From: Desulfovirgula sp.
GTDB taxonomy: Bacteria; Bacillota; Desulfotomaculia; Desulfotomaculales; Nap2-2B
Length of the DNA: 38,337 nt
Direction: 5' to 3'
Assembly (NCBI GenBank): GCA_020725585.1
Contig: DYES01000042.1
Location: 1-38,337 of the forward strand
Shown: in pieces, positions 1 through 7,415 of the stretch
Numbering within the stretch: position 1 is the first letter of the stretch
How the letters are laid out: the number at the start of each line of letters is the position of its first letter
Made by a program: the position numbers and the translations under genes
Notes under the pieces: generated by a model
Seen by the model: the letters and a program-made list of their open reading frames with translations, nothing else
What the model was told of the DNA's origin: nothing
Database searches by the model: none

Positions 1-483
1 GGCAAAACCGCTTTCGATAATCAGCCCCTTTATTTTATCCGGGTAATGATAAGCCAGTTCCAGGGCGGAAACGCTGCCTAGAGACCTTCCCATCACCCAC
101 AAATCCTGCCGCAAACCTTTTTTGGCTAGTTCTTCCCTTACCGCCTTCAACAAACAATGGGCATCTTTGATCAGGTTAGCGAAAGTCGGGGTTCCCCCGC
201 TGGCGCCGTAGCCGCGGTAGTCCACCACCACCAGGTTAAGCTCTTTTTGATGGTAAAACGGCGCGAGATCATCATAATCGCTGACCACTTCCCCGTTACC
301 GTGGAAATACAAGATCCAGGGCCAGGTGTTCTTGCCTGCATAAAAACGGCAGGAGATGAAGACGTCTTTTTCAACGGGGACAAAAAGGTCGAATGCATTT
401 TGGGGACAGGCGGTAAAATCTTTGCGGGGAAAAAAGAGAAACCTTAAAAACCCTGGCTGGTCGAGCAAAGAATAATCGGGCAC
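1..483 (-). CDS. Alpha/beta hydrolase, partial (C-terminus beyond left edge)
   Basis: The open frame starts at a GTG (complement of 481-483) preceded by GAAAGGA, and runs through the left edge as 161 codons without a stop. The translation has alpha/beta-hydrolase landmarks in order: the oxyanion-type strand YFHGNGE (about residues 74-80), the strand VVVDYRGYGASGG (about 100), and the nucleophile elbow GRSLGS (about 144-149) with the serine in G-x-S-x-G context. The acid and histidine of the triad lie outside the window. No signal peptide or membrane segment is visible, so it is probably cytoplasmic. The fold is clear but the substrate cannot be told. The gene is divergent from the DUF1284 gene at 661. 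Confidence 0.8.
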   Translation of the reverse strand, partial: MPDYSLLDQPGFLRFLFFPRKDFTACPQNAFDLFVPVEKDVFISCRFYAGKNTWPWILYFHGNGEVVSDYDDLAPFYHQKELNLVVVDYRGYGASGGTPTFANLIKDAHCLLKAVREELAKKGLRQDLWVMGRSLGSVSALELAYHYPDKIKGLIIESGFA

Positions 484-660
484 GGCTATTTTCCTTTCTA
501 CTGGTTTTTTCACCAATAGAGTAATAAAATAGAACAAAGGATGCAAGTGGCAGATAAGAGATTGGTAAAACCTTCCCCGCGCGGCTTTAAAAAATTAAAC
601 GCGCCGGGCTGATCTATTCGCCGGATTTAAAATTTGCTGTTTTAAGGAGCGCGTTAAATA

Positions 661-1038
661 ATGTTAAAATTCAGAGGCCACCACCTGATTTGCCTGCATT
701 TTTTCCAGGGAGAAGGCTACAACCAGGAGTTCATCCGCAATCTTCAGGATCTCACCGGCAGGGCGGAAAAGGGAGAAATAATCGAAGTGGTTGCCGGCGC
801 CGACGACGTCTGCCGGGCCTGTCCGCACCTGCGGAAAGAACGTTGCTGGCATAAAGATGATGCCGAGGCGGAAATAACAAAACTGGATCACCTGGCTTTG
901 CGTTATCTTGGCGCTTCGGCAGGAGAAAAGGTAACCTGGGACCAAATAAAAAAGAAAGTAAGCTCTGCTCCCCAAGAATGGTTTTCTGCTTTTTGTTCGG
1001 GTTGCGAGTGGGCGCCGGTTTGTAACAGGGGAAGATAA
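661..1038 (+). CDS. DUF1284 family cysteine-rich protein
   Basis: A 125-residue protein starts at ATG 661 behind the strong ribosome binding site TAAGGAG. It opens with the RGHHLICLHFFQGEGY block typical of DUF1284 and carries spaced cysteines: C11, then C51-x2-C54 and C62, then C112-x2-C115 and C121 at the C-terminus. This spacing suggests an iron-sulfur or zinc site, which is inference; the family has no established function. It lies 5 nt upstream of the SAM hydrolase gene, so the two are probably co-transcribed. It is full length for the family and has no membrane segment. Confidence 0.82.
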   Translation: MLKFRGHHLICLHFFQGEGYNQEFIRNLQDLTGRAEKGEIIEVVAGADDVCRACPHLRKERCWHKDDAEAEITKLDHLALRYLGASAGEKVTWDQIKKKVSSAPQEWFSAFCSGCEWAPVCNRGR

Positions 1039-1043
1039 ATGCT

Positions 1044-1802
1044 ATGCAAACAAAACCCATTGTTCTGCTGACCGATTTTGGCTGGAGCTCCTACGTTGGG
1101 GCGATGAAGGGGGTTATTCTTTCCCACTGCCCCCACGCCCAAATAATCGATTTGACCCACGACGTAGCCCCCCAGAACGTGCGCGAAGGAGCCTGGTTCC
1201 TTTTGGTTAATTACCTTTACTTTCCTCCCGGGAGCATCTTCCTTGCCGTCGTTGACCCCGGAGTAGGGACAAGGCGAAAAGCCTTAGCGATTAAGACAAA
1301 AGACTATTATTTCCTTGGTCCAGATAACGGCCTTCTCTCCCCAGCCGCCGCCAGGGCGGGCATCGTGGATACGGTCGAACTTACGGTGCCGCCGGAGGCC
1401 AGTCTCACCTTCCACGGCCGGGATGTTTTTGCCCCCGCTGCGGCAAAGCTGGCTGCCGGCCTGCCTTTTCGCGAACTGGGAAAGCCGGTCGTACCCGAGG
1501 TTAACTTCGCGTTTTACTTAAACGGAAGGGAAGGGGAAGTAGTCACCATCGACCGGTTCGGCAACGCAATCACCAATATTCCCCCATTGCCCGACCGCCG
1601 AAAGTATGCGGTGAGCCTCGCCCGGGGCGGAAAGAGTTATTTCCGGTCTGAATTACCCTTTTGCCCGGCGTATGCCCTTGCCCCGGAAGGGGTTTTGTTT
1701 TTGATCACTGGTTCCAGCAGAACCCTGGAGATCTCCGTAAAAAACGGATCGGCGGCCTCGCGTTTGGGTGTGGAGGTTGCCGACAGGGTGGCGATTGTAT
1801 GA
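1044..1802 (+). CDS. S-adenosylmethionine hydrolase (SAM hydroxide adenosyltransferase, DUF62)
   Basis: A 252-residue protein of the DUF62/fluorinase-chlorinase fold. Family members without a halide site hydrolyse SAM to adenosine and methionine. Visible motifs are LLTDFGWSSYVGAMKG at the N-terminus (substrate Asp11), DPGVGT at 71-76, GPDNGLLSP at 92-100, FHGRDVF at 123-129 and RFGNAITNI at 171-179 in the C-terminal domain. D71, R78 and H124 fit the Asp-Arg-His triad described for SAM hydroxide adenosyltransferases. The length is normal. It follows the DUF1284 gene after 5 nt, and the remnant of a PP2C gene begins directly at its stop codon. Halogenase activity is unlikely but cannot be excluded by eye. 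Confidence 0.88.
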   Translation: MQTKPIVLLTDFGWSSYVGAMKGVILSHCPHAQIIDLTHDVAPQNVREGAWFLLVNYLYFPPGSIFLAVVDPGVGTRRKALAIKTKDYYFLGPDNGLLSPAAARAGIVDTVELTVPPEASLTFHGRDVFAPAAAKLAAGLPFRELGKPVVPEVNFAFYLNGREGEVVTIDRFGNAITNIPPLPDRRKYAVSLARGGKSYFRSELPFCPAYALAPEGVLFLITGSSRTLEISVKNGSAASRLGVEVADRVAIV

Positions 1803-2413
1803 TGTAACGCCGCATTTCCTCACCCTGTTTTCTACGGAGGAAGAGAAGCCGGCTCAACAGCGCCGTTCCTGGCGGGAGCTTTTGCGGCAAGCTTACCTGG
1901 ACACGGATGCCCTCCTGCTTAAAAAAGGAATCGCCAGCGGCGCAGCCGCAGCCACTTTCTACATTCGGGGAGAATTTTTTTTTTTTGGCTGCAAACGTTG
2001 GGGACGTGCGCGTCGTCATCGGCACTGCTCAAGGGGCGAGGGTTTTAACGTTGGATCACAAGCCCCATCTTCCCGAAGAAAGGGCCAGAATTGAGGCCCT
2101 CGGCGGCCGGGTAATTTACTCCGACGTTCCCCGGGTGCAGGGAGAACTGGCCATCAGCCGGGCACTGGGAGATGCGCATCTTAAGCCGTACGTTACCGCC
2201 GAACCCTGGGCAGTAGAGGGAATTTTGGGCAAAGAGAACGATTACGTCGTACTGGCCTGTGACGGCGTTTGGGACGTGCTGGAACCGGAAGAGGTTCTGA
2301 CTTTAACAAGAGACGTATCCTGCCCCCAAAAAGCGGCTGAACTGATCCAGGTAAGGGCCATCGAAAAAGGAAGTACAGATAATATAACAGTTATTGTGGT
2401 CGATTTATCTTAA
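1803..2413 (+). pseudogene. PP2C-family protein phosphatase, 5'-truncated and frame-disrupted
   Basis: Two frames together give the C-terminal two thirds of a PP2C (PPM) serine/threonine phosphatase. The first frame covers 1803 to about 1975 and includes DTDALLLKKGIASGAAAATF. The second continues after a run of twelve T (1975-1986) with LAANVGDVRVVIG, then GELAISRALGD, VLACDGVWDVL and STDNITVIVV, which are the late PP2C motifs including the metal-binding DG and DN aspartates. Removing one T joins the frames exactly. The N-terminal motifs with the first metal ligands (NEDR and DGHGG) are absent, because the sequence starts at the stop of the preceding gene. No start codon or ribosome binding site was found. 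It is most likely dead. Confidence 0.8.
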
Positions 2414-2414
2414 A

Positions 2415-2783
2415 ATGGTAGCCATCTTTCTGCTGATCCTGCTCCTGAGAACACTGCTCATGCAAGCGGTGAACATAATCCTGATGCCGAAACTGGGCAC
2501 CCGAATTTGGTGCAAGTACTTCTGTCCCCAGGGGCTGCTGATCGGCCTGATCTCGCGTATTGGCAGGTTTGCTTTGGTCAAGGACGAAACCCTCTGCATA
2601 CGTTGCGGCATATGCAACCAGCACTGTTCCATGTCTATAGACATTACCAGCGGCCCTGCGGTTAACCGCAGCGGGGAATGTGTGGGGTGCGGGGTGTGCG
2701 TTGAAGTATGTCCTCAGAAAGCTCTTTCCATGACTACCGGCACCGTTTCAGGCGTTGAAAAAAGTGATAAGGTAGGGGTTTAG
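2415..2783 (+). CDS. Short 4Fe-4S dicluster polyferredoxin, NapH-like, probably N-terminally truncated
   Basis: The 122-residue product has one hydrophobic segment (about residues 2-20), then WCKYFCPQG, the CxxxCP block seen in NapH/RdxA-type membrane polyferredoxins. Two cluster motifs follow: CIRCGICNQHC and CVGCGVCVEVCP. Each supplies four cysteines for a 4Fe-4S cluster; the second has the classical proline and the first has serine in its place. Full NapH-like proteins have four or more membrane segments and are about twice as long, so this is likely a C-terminal piece. ATG 2415 is 2 nt after the PP2C remnant's stop and no convincing ribosome binding site is visible. It may be expressed as a small ferredoxin or be a pseudogene. 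Confidence 0.55.
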   Translation: MVAIFLLILLLRTLLMQAVNIILMPKLGTRIWCKYFCPQGLLIGLISRIGRFALVKDETLCIRCGICNQHCSMSIDITSGPAVNRSGECVGCGVCVEVCPQKALSMTTGTVSGVEKSDKVGV

Positions 2784-3364
2784 TCCCGCTCTTTTTAACC
2801 CCCTTTTTCCTGCAGCGGGTGATGGGTTATTCCGCCGGCCGGGCGGGGGCGATCATGACCGCCTTCCCCCTCACGGTGCTGGTGGTTGCCCCCCTGGCCG
2901 GAGCGTTATCCGATAAAATCGGTCAGCGGGGGCTAGCCTTTCTGGGGTCGTTGCTCTGTACCTTCGCCGCCTGGGCCCTGGCCGGTTTAAACCAGCAGGC
3001 CGCCCCGCCGGACGTGGCCTGGCGCTTAAGCGTGTTCGGCCTGGGCACGGGGTTCTTTCAATCCCCCAACAATAGCGCCGTGATGGGGGCGGTGCCCAAA
3101 TTCCGCCTGGGCATCGCCGGGGGAGTGCTGGCCACCACCCGCAATGTGGGCATGGTGTTGGGGATCGCCCTGGGCGGAGCGGTGCTGGCCGTCCGGCAGG
3201 CCGCCCATTGGCAAGCCGGTCGGACCGATGCTTTTTTGGCGGGATTGCAGGACGCTTACCTGGTGGCGGCGCTCCTTTCCCTGGCCGGTACGCTGGTGTG
3301 CTGGCTGGCGCGGCCCGCCCGGCAGAGTGAGGGGCAGGTTCAAAATCGCCGAATCGGGGCTTGA
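2771..3364 (+). pseudogene. MFS drug:proton antiporter (DHA2/EmrB-like), C-terminal remnant
   Basis: The open frame gives about 197 residues matching only the last five or so membrane segments of a 14-helix DHA2/EmrB-QacA transporter. It enters in mid-protein with LFLTPFFLQRVMGYSAGRAG, typical of the central-to-late DHA2 region. LAGALSDKIGQRG (a cytoplasmic-loop motif) and FFQSPNNSAVMGAVP follow, and the C-terminal tail is normal. Roughly the first 270-300 residues are missing. The in-frame sequence upstream runs into a TAA at 2768-2770 inside the ferredoxin gene. GTG 2819 or ATG 2822 could start a peptide, but no ribosome binding site is evident and such a fragment could not transport. Confidence 0.78.
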
Positions 3365-3442
3365 AAAAGACAGCGAAAAGGTAGAGGGGAGCTTGCAAAC
3401 AAGACCTGTTTTTGTGGCCGGGCGAAAACAGGCCTTTGCAAC

Positions 3443-3541
3443 GTTCACCACCAGGTGATCGTCCCCGTAACAAACGGCAAGTTAGATTTAGGGCCGTGTC
3501 AGCAGATCTACTATGCTGAGTTTGACGGAAACTTGGGTTAA
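3443..3541 (+). pseudogene. YjbQ/UPF0047-like C-terminal remnant
   Basis: The frame starting at 3443 reads [20 protein letters not shown] followed by [12 protein letters not shown] and a TAA at 3539-3541. The pattern VPVxxGxLxLGxxQxIxxxEFDG is the conserved C-terminal end of YjbQ (UPF0047, secondary thiamine-phosphate synthase) proteins, where the usual form is LGTWQ and EFDGPR. Only about the last 30 residues remain, and nothing before 3443 resembles the rest of the family. The fragment has no start. It was recognised from memory of the family pattern and not from a search. Confidence 0.5.
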
Positions 3542-3564
3542 TTTAACAGATAGGAGGTGTCTTG

Positions 3565-3804
3565 ATGAACATCCACATTAACAAAAATACCCGGTTGCAG
3601 TCGTGGGAAGGAAAAACCATCTTTAATGAATACCCGGTGCACATCCGGCCCGGCAATTTCACGGTCACTCTTTTGTTTCATGACCGGGAGGCGATCAACA
3701 ACCTGCGCGAGATCCTGACGAAAACCTTGTTTGAAATCGAACCCAGCGAATTCGAAAGTTTTTTAGATGATCCCCTGGACCCGGTGAAGAACAAAAAATT
3801 CTAA
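3565..3804 (+). CDS. Hypothetical protein, 79 residues
   Basis: ATG 3565 is preceded at ideal distance by AGGAGGT (3552-3558), one of the best ribosome binding sites in the window; an in-frame TTG at 3562 is too close to it. The product is soluble and mixed in charge. A beta-rich first half (EYPVHIRPGNFTVTLLFHD) is followed by a helical stretch REAINNLREILTKTLFE, an acidic patch and a basic end. I do not recognise a family. It stands alone between the remnant cluster and a tiny ORF at 3834 that also has a strong ribosome binding site. Confidence 0.6.
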   Translation: MNIHINKNTRLQSWEGKTIFNEYPVHIRPGNFTVTLLFHDREAINNLREILTKTLFEIEPSEFESFLDDPLDPVKNKKF

Positions 3805-3833
3805 CGGCTCTTTCCTGACCGGAGGATAGGGCA

Positions 3834-3905
3834 ATGCTGGGAAGCAACCCGAGCGCCGGCCAGATTTCTATAAAAGGGCGGAGTGGGGTGGTCATGGTCA
3901 CCTAG
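3834..3905 (+). CDS. Possible 23-residue small protein or truncated gene start
   Basis: ATG 3834 follows GGAGGATAGGGCA, a strong ribosome binding site, 29 nt after the 79-residue gene's stop. The frame encodes MLGSNPSAGQISIKGRSGVV and four more residues before TAG. It could be a real small protein translated with the upstream gene, or the surviving 5' end of a deleted gene. Nothing recognisable follows. Evidence is limited to the ribosome binding site and position. Confidence 0.3.
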   Translation: MLGSNPSAGQISIKGRSGVVMVT

Positions 3906-4033
3906 CTTCTGTTTTTAAATTCCCTTTGGAGAAACTAAAGCGATAAATCCCAGGGGTTTGGGGACAGCGTCCACGGTTGCAGGCCGAAAGCGGGCGGGAA
4001 CGGCGAGAACATTTATAAAGGGTGCGGCTAAAT

Positions 4034-4064
4034 AAAACACGCCTGAATGAAATCTCAGGCGTGT
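4034..4064 (-). terminator. Rho-independent terminator of the 61-residue membrane protein gene
   Basis: A perfect 10-bp stem ACACGCCTGA / TCAGGCGTGT (4037-4046 with 4055-4064) and an 8-nt loop are followed, on the minus strand, by TTTTATTT. It lies 57 nt downstream of the stop of the minus-strand gene at 4122. The rest of 3906-4121 holds nothing I recognise. Confidence 0.8.
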
Positions 4065-4121
4065 CCATAACCATGCCTTGTATCCTCTGGTGAAAATAAA
4101 TGGTGCGCTTTGTGCGTCGCT

Positions 4122-4307
4122 TTAGAACAAAACAATGAGGATACCAAGAATAAATGCTATAAGACTCAAGATGCCCAGTACAAAGCAAGGAATGGGGAAA
4201 AGACCGAAACTTACGAGAATGGCGAAGGTAATAAGACCGAGAGCGGCGATCAGGGCTCCTGCAACTATGCCGGTTACGTTACCGGGAAAGGGACAGCCGA
4301 TGGCCAT
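4122..4307 (-). CDS. Small hydrophobic membrane protein, 61 residues
   Basis: ATG (complement of 4305-4307) is preceded by GGAGGAGGAATCTTAA, a strong ribosome binding site, and the gene ends in its own terminator. The product is almost entirely hydrophobic: MAIGCPFPGNVTG, then two membrane segments (about residues 13-33 and 39-60) separated by a short FGLFPIPC turn. It has no charged residue, so it is probably an integral membrane microprotein. Family and function are unknown. It is a single gene with a ribosome binding site and terminator, so expression is plausible. Confidence 0.65.
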   Translation of the reverse strand: MAIGCPFPGNVTGIVAGALIAALGLITFAILVSFGLFPIPCFVLGILSLIAFILGILIVLF

Positions 4308-4505
4308 TTAAGATTCCTCCTCCGTATTGAATTTTCATGAGCATGCACCCGGGCGCATCATCCATTTACATAATATGAGTCTTAAGGCGATAATGTTAAT
4401 ATAAGGTTGCCTAATCTTACCTGAAGATGAAAATTACCCGTTTCCCGTCTACAGCCTGCATAAGCGGTGCAGCTTCCCTTGCTTTTACTTCCTTTTTCGC
4501 CTTCG

Positions 4506-4826
4506 TCAGCCGGCCAGGCGCAAGAGCACCATTGCGGCCATGCCGCTACCCATGGCCAGGAAGACGTTTTTCCACCGGGACGCCGCCAGGGCGGAGACCA
4601 GCCCGGCCACCAGGTAGTGGTTGCTCCAGGACAGGCTCATGTGGCCCTCGGGAACCAGCAGGCCGGGAACGACGAAGGCCGTAAGAATGCCGATGGGAAT
4701 GAACTTTAAACCGCGGGGCAGAAACCCTGGAAGGTTGATTTTTCCCACCAGGACGAGAAAGCTAATCCTGGTCAGGTAGGTTACCAGCGCCATGCCCGCG
4801 ATAATGCCCAGCACTTCTGTGCGCAT
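4506..4826 (-). CDS. azlD: Branched-chain amino acid exporter subunit AzlD
   Basis: A 106-residue integral membrane protein of the AzlD family, the small partner of AzlC in branched-chain amino acid (or azaleucine) export. The start is the ATG at complement 4824-4826, read as MRTEVLGIIAGMALVTYLTR, preceded by GGGAG. The TYLTR motif in the first helix and RGLKFIPIGILTAFVVPGLL are characteristic. Three to four membrane segments are visible. The start lies 65 nt inside the end of azlC, an unusually long overlap that suggests translational coupling or a lost azlC stop. Confidence 0.85.
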   Translation of the reverse strand: MRTEVLGIIAGMALVTYLTRISFLVLVGKINLPGFLPRGLKFIPIGILTAFVVPGLLVPEGHMSLSWSNHYLVAGLVSALAASRWKNVFLAMGSGMAAMVLLRLAG

Positions 4827-5520
4827 GTGCTTCTCCCACCACCCCTGCCGCTGCCGCCGCCAGGGCGGCAATGATAATATACCATTTCCCGGGCAGCGCC
4901 TGGCCGGCCAAAAGGGCCGCCACCGCCGCCGCACCGAAGGCCAGCCAGCTTACCTTATCTTTTAGCTGGGGAATTAAAAGGCCGATGAAGGCCCCTAGAA
5001 AGGCAAAATCCAGGCCGTACCAGCGGGGATCGCCGAAAGCGTTGCCGACGGCGGCGGCCAGGGCGGAACTCCCCAGCCAGGCTAAAAAAGTAACTGCTCC
5101 CGCGCCGAGAAAATAGGCCGCGCTCCCTCCGCAGCGCCGGAAACGGCTGGCGGTGAGGGCGTAAGACTCGTCGTTTAAGCCGTGGGCCAAAAGGGCCAGT
5201 TTCCACAGCCTGGTTCCGGAGAGATAGGGGGCGAGCGAAGCCCCCATCAACAGGTGGCGCAGGTTCAAAAGCAGGGTGGCCAGGACGATCTGCCCCGCAC
5301 CCGCCCCGGCGCCCATCAGGCCCACCGCCACAAACTGCGCCGACCCGGCAAATACGGCGGCGGACATGATCACCGTCTCCCCATAGGTGAGCCCGGCCTG
5401 TCGGGCCAGGACGCCGAAAACCAAGCCGTAGGCAAAAATGGAAAGCGCCAGGGGAGCGCCCTCCTGCAGGGCGGCCCGGAACTCCTGCAGGTTCTTGACC
5501 GGCCATTTTTCTTCCTTCAT
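4762..5520 (-). CDS. azlC: Branched-chain amino acid exporter subunit AzlC
   Basis: AzlC family membrane protein that forms the large subunit of the AzlCD exporter. Recognisable blocks are EGAPLALSIFAYGLVFGVLA, SAAVFAGSAQFVAVGLMGAG, LLLNLRHLLMGASLAPYL and LAHGLNDESYAL, followed by several alanine-rich membrane helices. I chose ATG 5520 (MKEEKWPVKN, 252 residues); GTG 5571 would add 17 residues and neither start has a strong ribosome binding site. The last residues after AAAAAGVVGE are hydrophilic, unlike the usual AzlC end, and are read out of frame with azlD. The true stop may therefore have been lost by a small indel. Confidence 0.85.
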   Translation of the reverse strand: MKEEKWPVKNLQEFRAALQEGAPLALSIFAYGLVFGVLARQAGLTYGETVIMSAAVFAGSAQFVAVGLMGAGAGAGQIVLATLLLNLRHLLMGASLAPYLSGTRLWKLALLAHGLNDESYALTASRFRRCGGSAAYFLGAGAVTFLAWLGSSALAAAVGNAFGDPRWYGLDFAFLGAFIGLLIPQLKDKVSWLAFGAAAVAALLAGQALPGKWYIIIAALAAAAAGVVGEAHAHRSAGHYRGHGAGNLPDQD

Positions 5521-5784
5521 CTTCGCAAATCCCCGCTTTAAGGCTTTGTGGTCGGTATCGTGGTTTTCCACTGTTTTCCGTTTTTCTTTTTTTCGTATTC
5601 CTGTATTCCGTATAATGCGTTTATTCTTTAAAAGTTAATCCTTTTCTGCGGCGGTTTGTCAAACTCGCTGCCAGCTTTTAAAGGCTCCTTCCTCAGGCTT
5701 TTAAGGGCTTTTCTTGGGGCCCTTTCCTTTTCTTTTAAAAATTTTTTTCAAAAAAAGAGGATTTTTTCATTCTTCATAGAAATG
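5521..5784. other. Intergenic region between azlC and mraZ
   Basis: This is the upstream region of both azlC (minus) and the dcw cluster (plus). A TATAAT lies at 5611-5616 (plus), but no good -35 hexamer is seen 16-18 nt before it. On the minus strand TTAACT (complement of 5633-5638) and TATACG, 18 nt apart, could serve azlC. A weak hairpin AAGGGC / GCCCTT (5703-5708 with 5719-5724) precedes a T-rich stretch. None of these is strong enough to call. Confidence 0.35.
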
Positions 5785-5811
5785 AAAGTGGTGTAAAGTG
5801 GTGAATAGTGG
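5785..5811 (+). promoter_or_regulatory. MraZ-type operator: three direct repeats at 10-bp spacing
   Basis: AAAGTGG at 5785-5791, AAAGTGG at 5795-5801 and ATAGTGG at 5805-5811 repeat exactly every 10 bp, one helical turn, and end 17 nt before the mraZ start. MraZ is known to bind tandem GTG(G/T)-type repeats upstream of its own operon in several bacteria, so autoregulation of the dcw cluster is the natural reading. The binding here is inferred. Confidence 0.75.
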
Positions 5812-5827
5812 GGGAGGGATAAAAAGC

Positions 5828-6265
5828 ATGTTTATGGGCGAATATCAACATACTATTGACAGCAAAGGCAGGCTGTTTATCCCCGCCCGCTTTCGGGAAG
5901 GCTTGGGAGAAAAGTTTGTTTTGACCAAAGGCCTGGACGGTTGTTTGTTCGCCTACCCCCCCCAGGAATGGCTAAGCCTGGAGAATAAAATGCGTGCTTT
6001 GCCCTTTACCAGGTCTGACGTCCGGGCCTTTGTTCGTTTCTTTTTTGCCGGTGCCTGCGAGTGCGAGGTGGACAGGCAGGGCAGGATCTTGATTCCAGCC
6101 AACCTGCGCAAACACGCGGCCCTGGATAAAGAGGTGGTCATTATCGGCGTTTCCAGCAGGGTGGAGATCTGGGCGAAGGAACAGTGGGAAAAATATAACG
6201 AGGAAGCTGCGGCTTCGGTGGAGCAGATCGCGGAAAAAATAGTGGATTTTGACCTGGGGATTTAA
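5828..6265 (+). CDS. mraZ: Transcriptional regulator MraZ
   Basis: A 145-residue MraZ with two AbrB-like (SpoVT/AbrB) DNA-binding repeats: [20 protein letters not shown] (about residues 4-23) and [20 protein letters not shown] (about 78-97). The DxKGR/DxQGR turns are the family signature. It binds DNA as a ring-shaped oligomer and regulates the dcw operon. ATG 5828 follows GGGGGAGGG; the in-frame GTG at 5798 lies within the operator repeats and is not credible. It is the first gene of the cluster. Confidence 0.95.
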   Translation: MFMGEYQHTIDSKGRLFIPARFREGLGEKFVLTKGLDGCLFAYPPQEWLSLENKMRALPFTRSDVRAFVRFFFAGACECEVDRQGRILIPANLRKHAALDKEVVIIGVSSRVEIWAKEQWEKYNEEAAASVEQIAEKIVDFDLGI

Positions 6266-6393
6266 TTTTTCAGTCCGGCCGGGAAAATCGCCGGCGGGCG
6301 CCGAAAGAAGGCTTAATCAAGGTTGACGGTTAGAGGTTAATGGGGCTATTGCCATTATAATGTTCTTAAAAACGTTTGCAGCGGTGGTGCCTT

Positions 6394-7365
6394 TTGGAAG
6401 ACCAGGAGTACACTCGCCAGTATGGCCACCGGCCGGTGATGCTCGACGAGGTATTGCAGGCGCTCAACTTAAAGCCCGGCGGTGTTTACGTGGATTGCAC
6501 CGTAGGCGGCGGCGGCCATGGCCGGGAAATCCTGAGGTTAACGGCTCCTGACGGCGTTCTCATCGGGCTGGACAGAGATCCCTTTGCGCTGCGGCAGGCC
6601 GCCGCTTCCCTGGCCGAGTACGGCACGCGGGCCATGCTGTTGAACGAAAATTTCCTCAATTTACCCCGCGTTTTAGAAACCCTTCGCATCTGCGCGGTAG
6701 ACGGTTTGCTTTACGACCTGGGGGTAAGCTCGTTCCAGCTGGACGACCCGCAGCGCGGCTTCAGTTATCAGGCGGACGGCCCGCTGGACATGCGGATGGA
6801 CCCGGCCGGCCCGGTGAGTGCAAAAGACCTGGTGAACGAGTTGTCCGCGGAGGAGCTGGCGGATATTTTCTGGCGGTACGGGGAAGAGCGTTGGGCAAAG
6901 CGCATCGCCACCTTTATCGCGGCCGAAAGGGAGCGCCGCCACATCGAAACCACCGGGCAGCTGGCGGAAATCATCAAAAAAGCCATCCCGGCGCGCGCCC
7001 GCAGGAGCGGCCCGCACCCCGCGCGGCGCTGCTTTCAGGCTTTGCGCATTGCCGTGAACCGGGAGCTGGACGCTTTGGCCAGATCCTTAAAAGAGGCAGT
7101 TCCTTTTTTAAAACTAGGGGGGCGAATATGTGTCCTTTCTTTTCACTCTCTGGAAGACCGCCTGGTGAAAGAAACTTTTCGAGAAATGGCCGTTGGTTGC
7201 AAGTGCCCGCCCGGTCTGCCCGCGTGCGTTTGCGGCCAGGGCGGCAGCCTGCGCATCATCACCAGGCGCCCCCTGGTACCCTCGCCGGAGGAGATTGCGC
7301 GCAACCCCCGCGCACGCAGCGCCAGGTTGCGCGTTGCCGAGAAGGTTGGATTAACTCAGGTTTAA
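6394..7365 (+). CDS. rsmH: 16S rRNA (cytosine-1402-N4)-methyltransferase RsmH
   Basis: RsmH (MraW) methylates N4 of C1402 in the 16S rRNA P-site using SAM. The [10 protein letters not shown] block, the SAM-binding loop [36 protein letters not shown] with DMRMDP, RAFQALRI-like [15 protein letters not shown] and [11 protein letters not shown] are all present in order. Length is about 323 residues, normal. I favour the TTG at 6394 ([14 protein letters not shown]) with GGTGG upstream; TTG 6376 in the same frame would add six residues. It follows mraZ in standard dcw order. Confidence 0.93.
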   Translation: MEDQEYTRQYGHRPVMLDEVLQALNLKPGGVYVDCTVGGGGHGREILRLTAPDGVLIGLDRDPFALRQAAASLAEYGTRAMLLNENFLNLPRVLETLRICAVDGLLYDLGVSSFQLDDPQRGFSYQADGPLDMRMDPAGPVSAKDLVNELSAEELADIFWRYGEERWAKRIATFIAAERERRHIETTGQLAEIIKKAIPARARRSGPHPARRCFQALRIAVNRELDALARSLKEAVPFLKLGGRICVLSFHSLEDRLVKETFREMAVGCKCPPGLPACVCGQGGSLRIITRRPLVPSPEEIARNPRARSARLRVAEKVGLTQV

Positions 7366-7415
7366 CTTGACTTGGTTGGTGGCTTAGTTCTAAAGACGGG
7401 AGAAGGTGAATAACT

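Noticed and set aside
420-440. Apparent frameshift in the alpha/beta hydrolase near GGGG-AAAAAA
   Set aside because: On recount the run has six A, and the frame from GTG 483 is continuous through the motif region.
3955-3985. GGGGACAGCGTCC-like sequence suggesting a REP or transposase-associated repeat
   Set aside because: Single short match with no partner repeat or transposase gene nearby.
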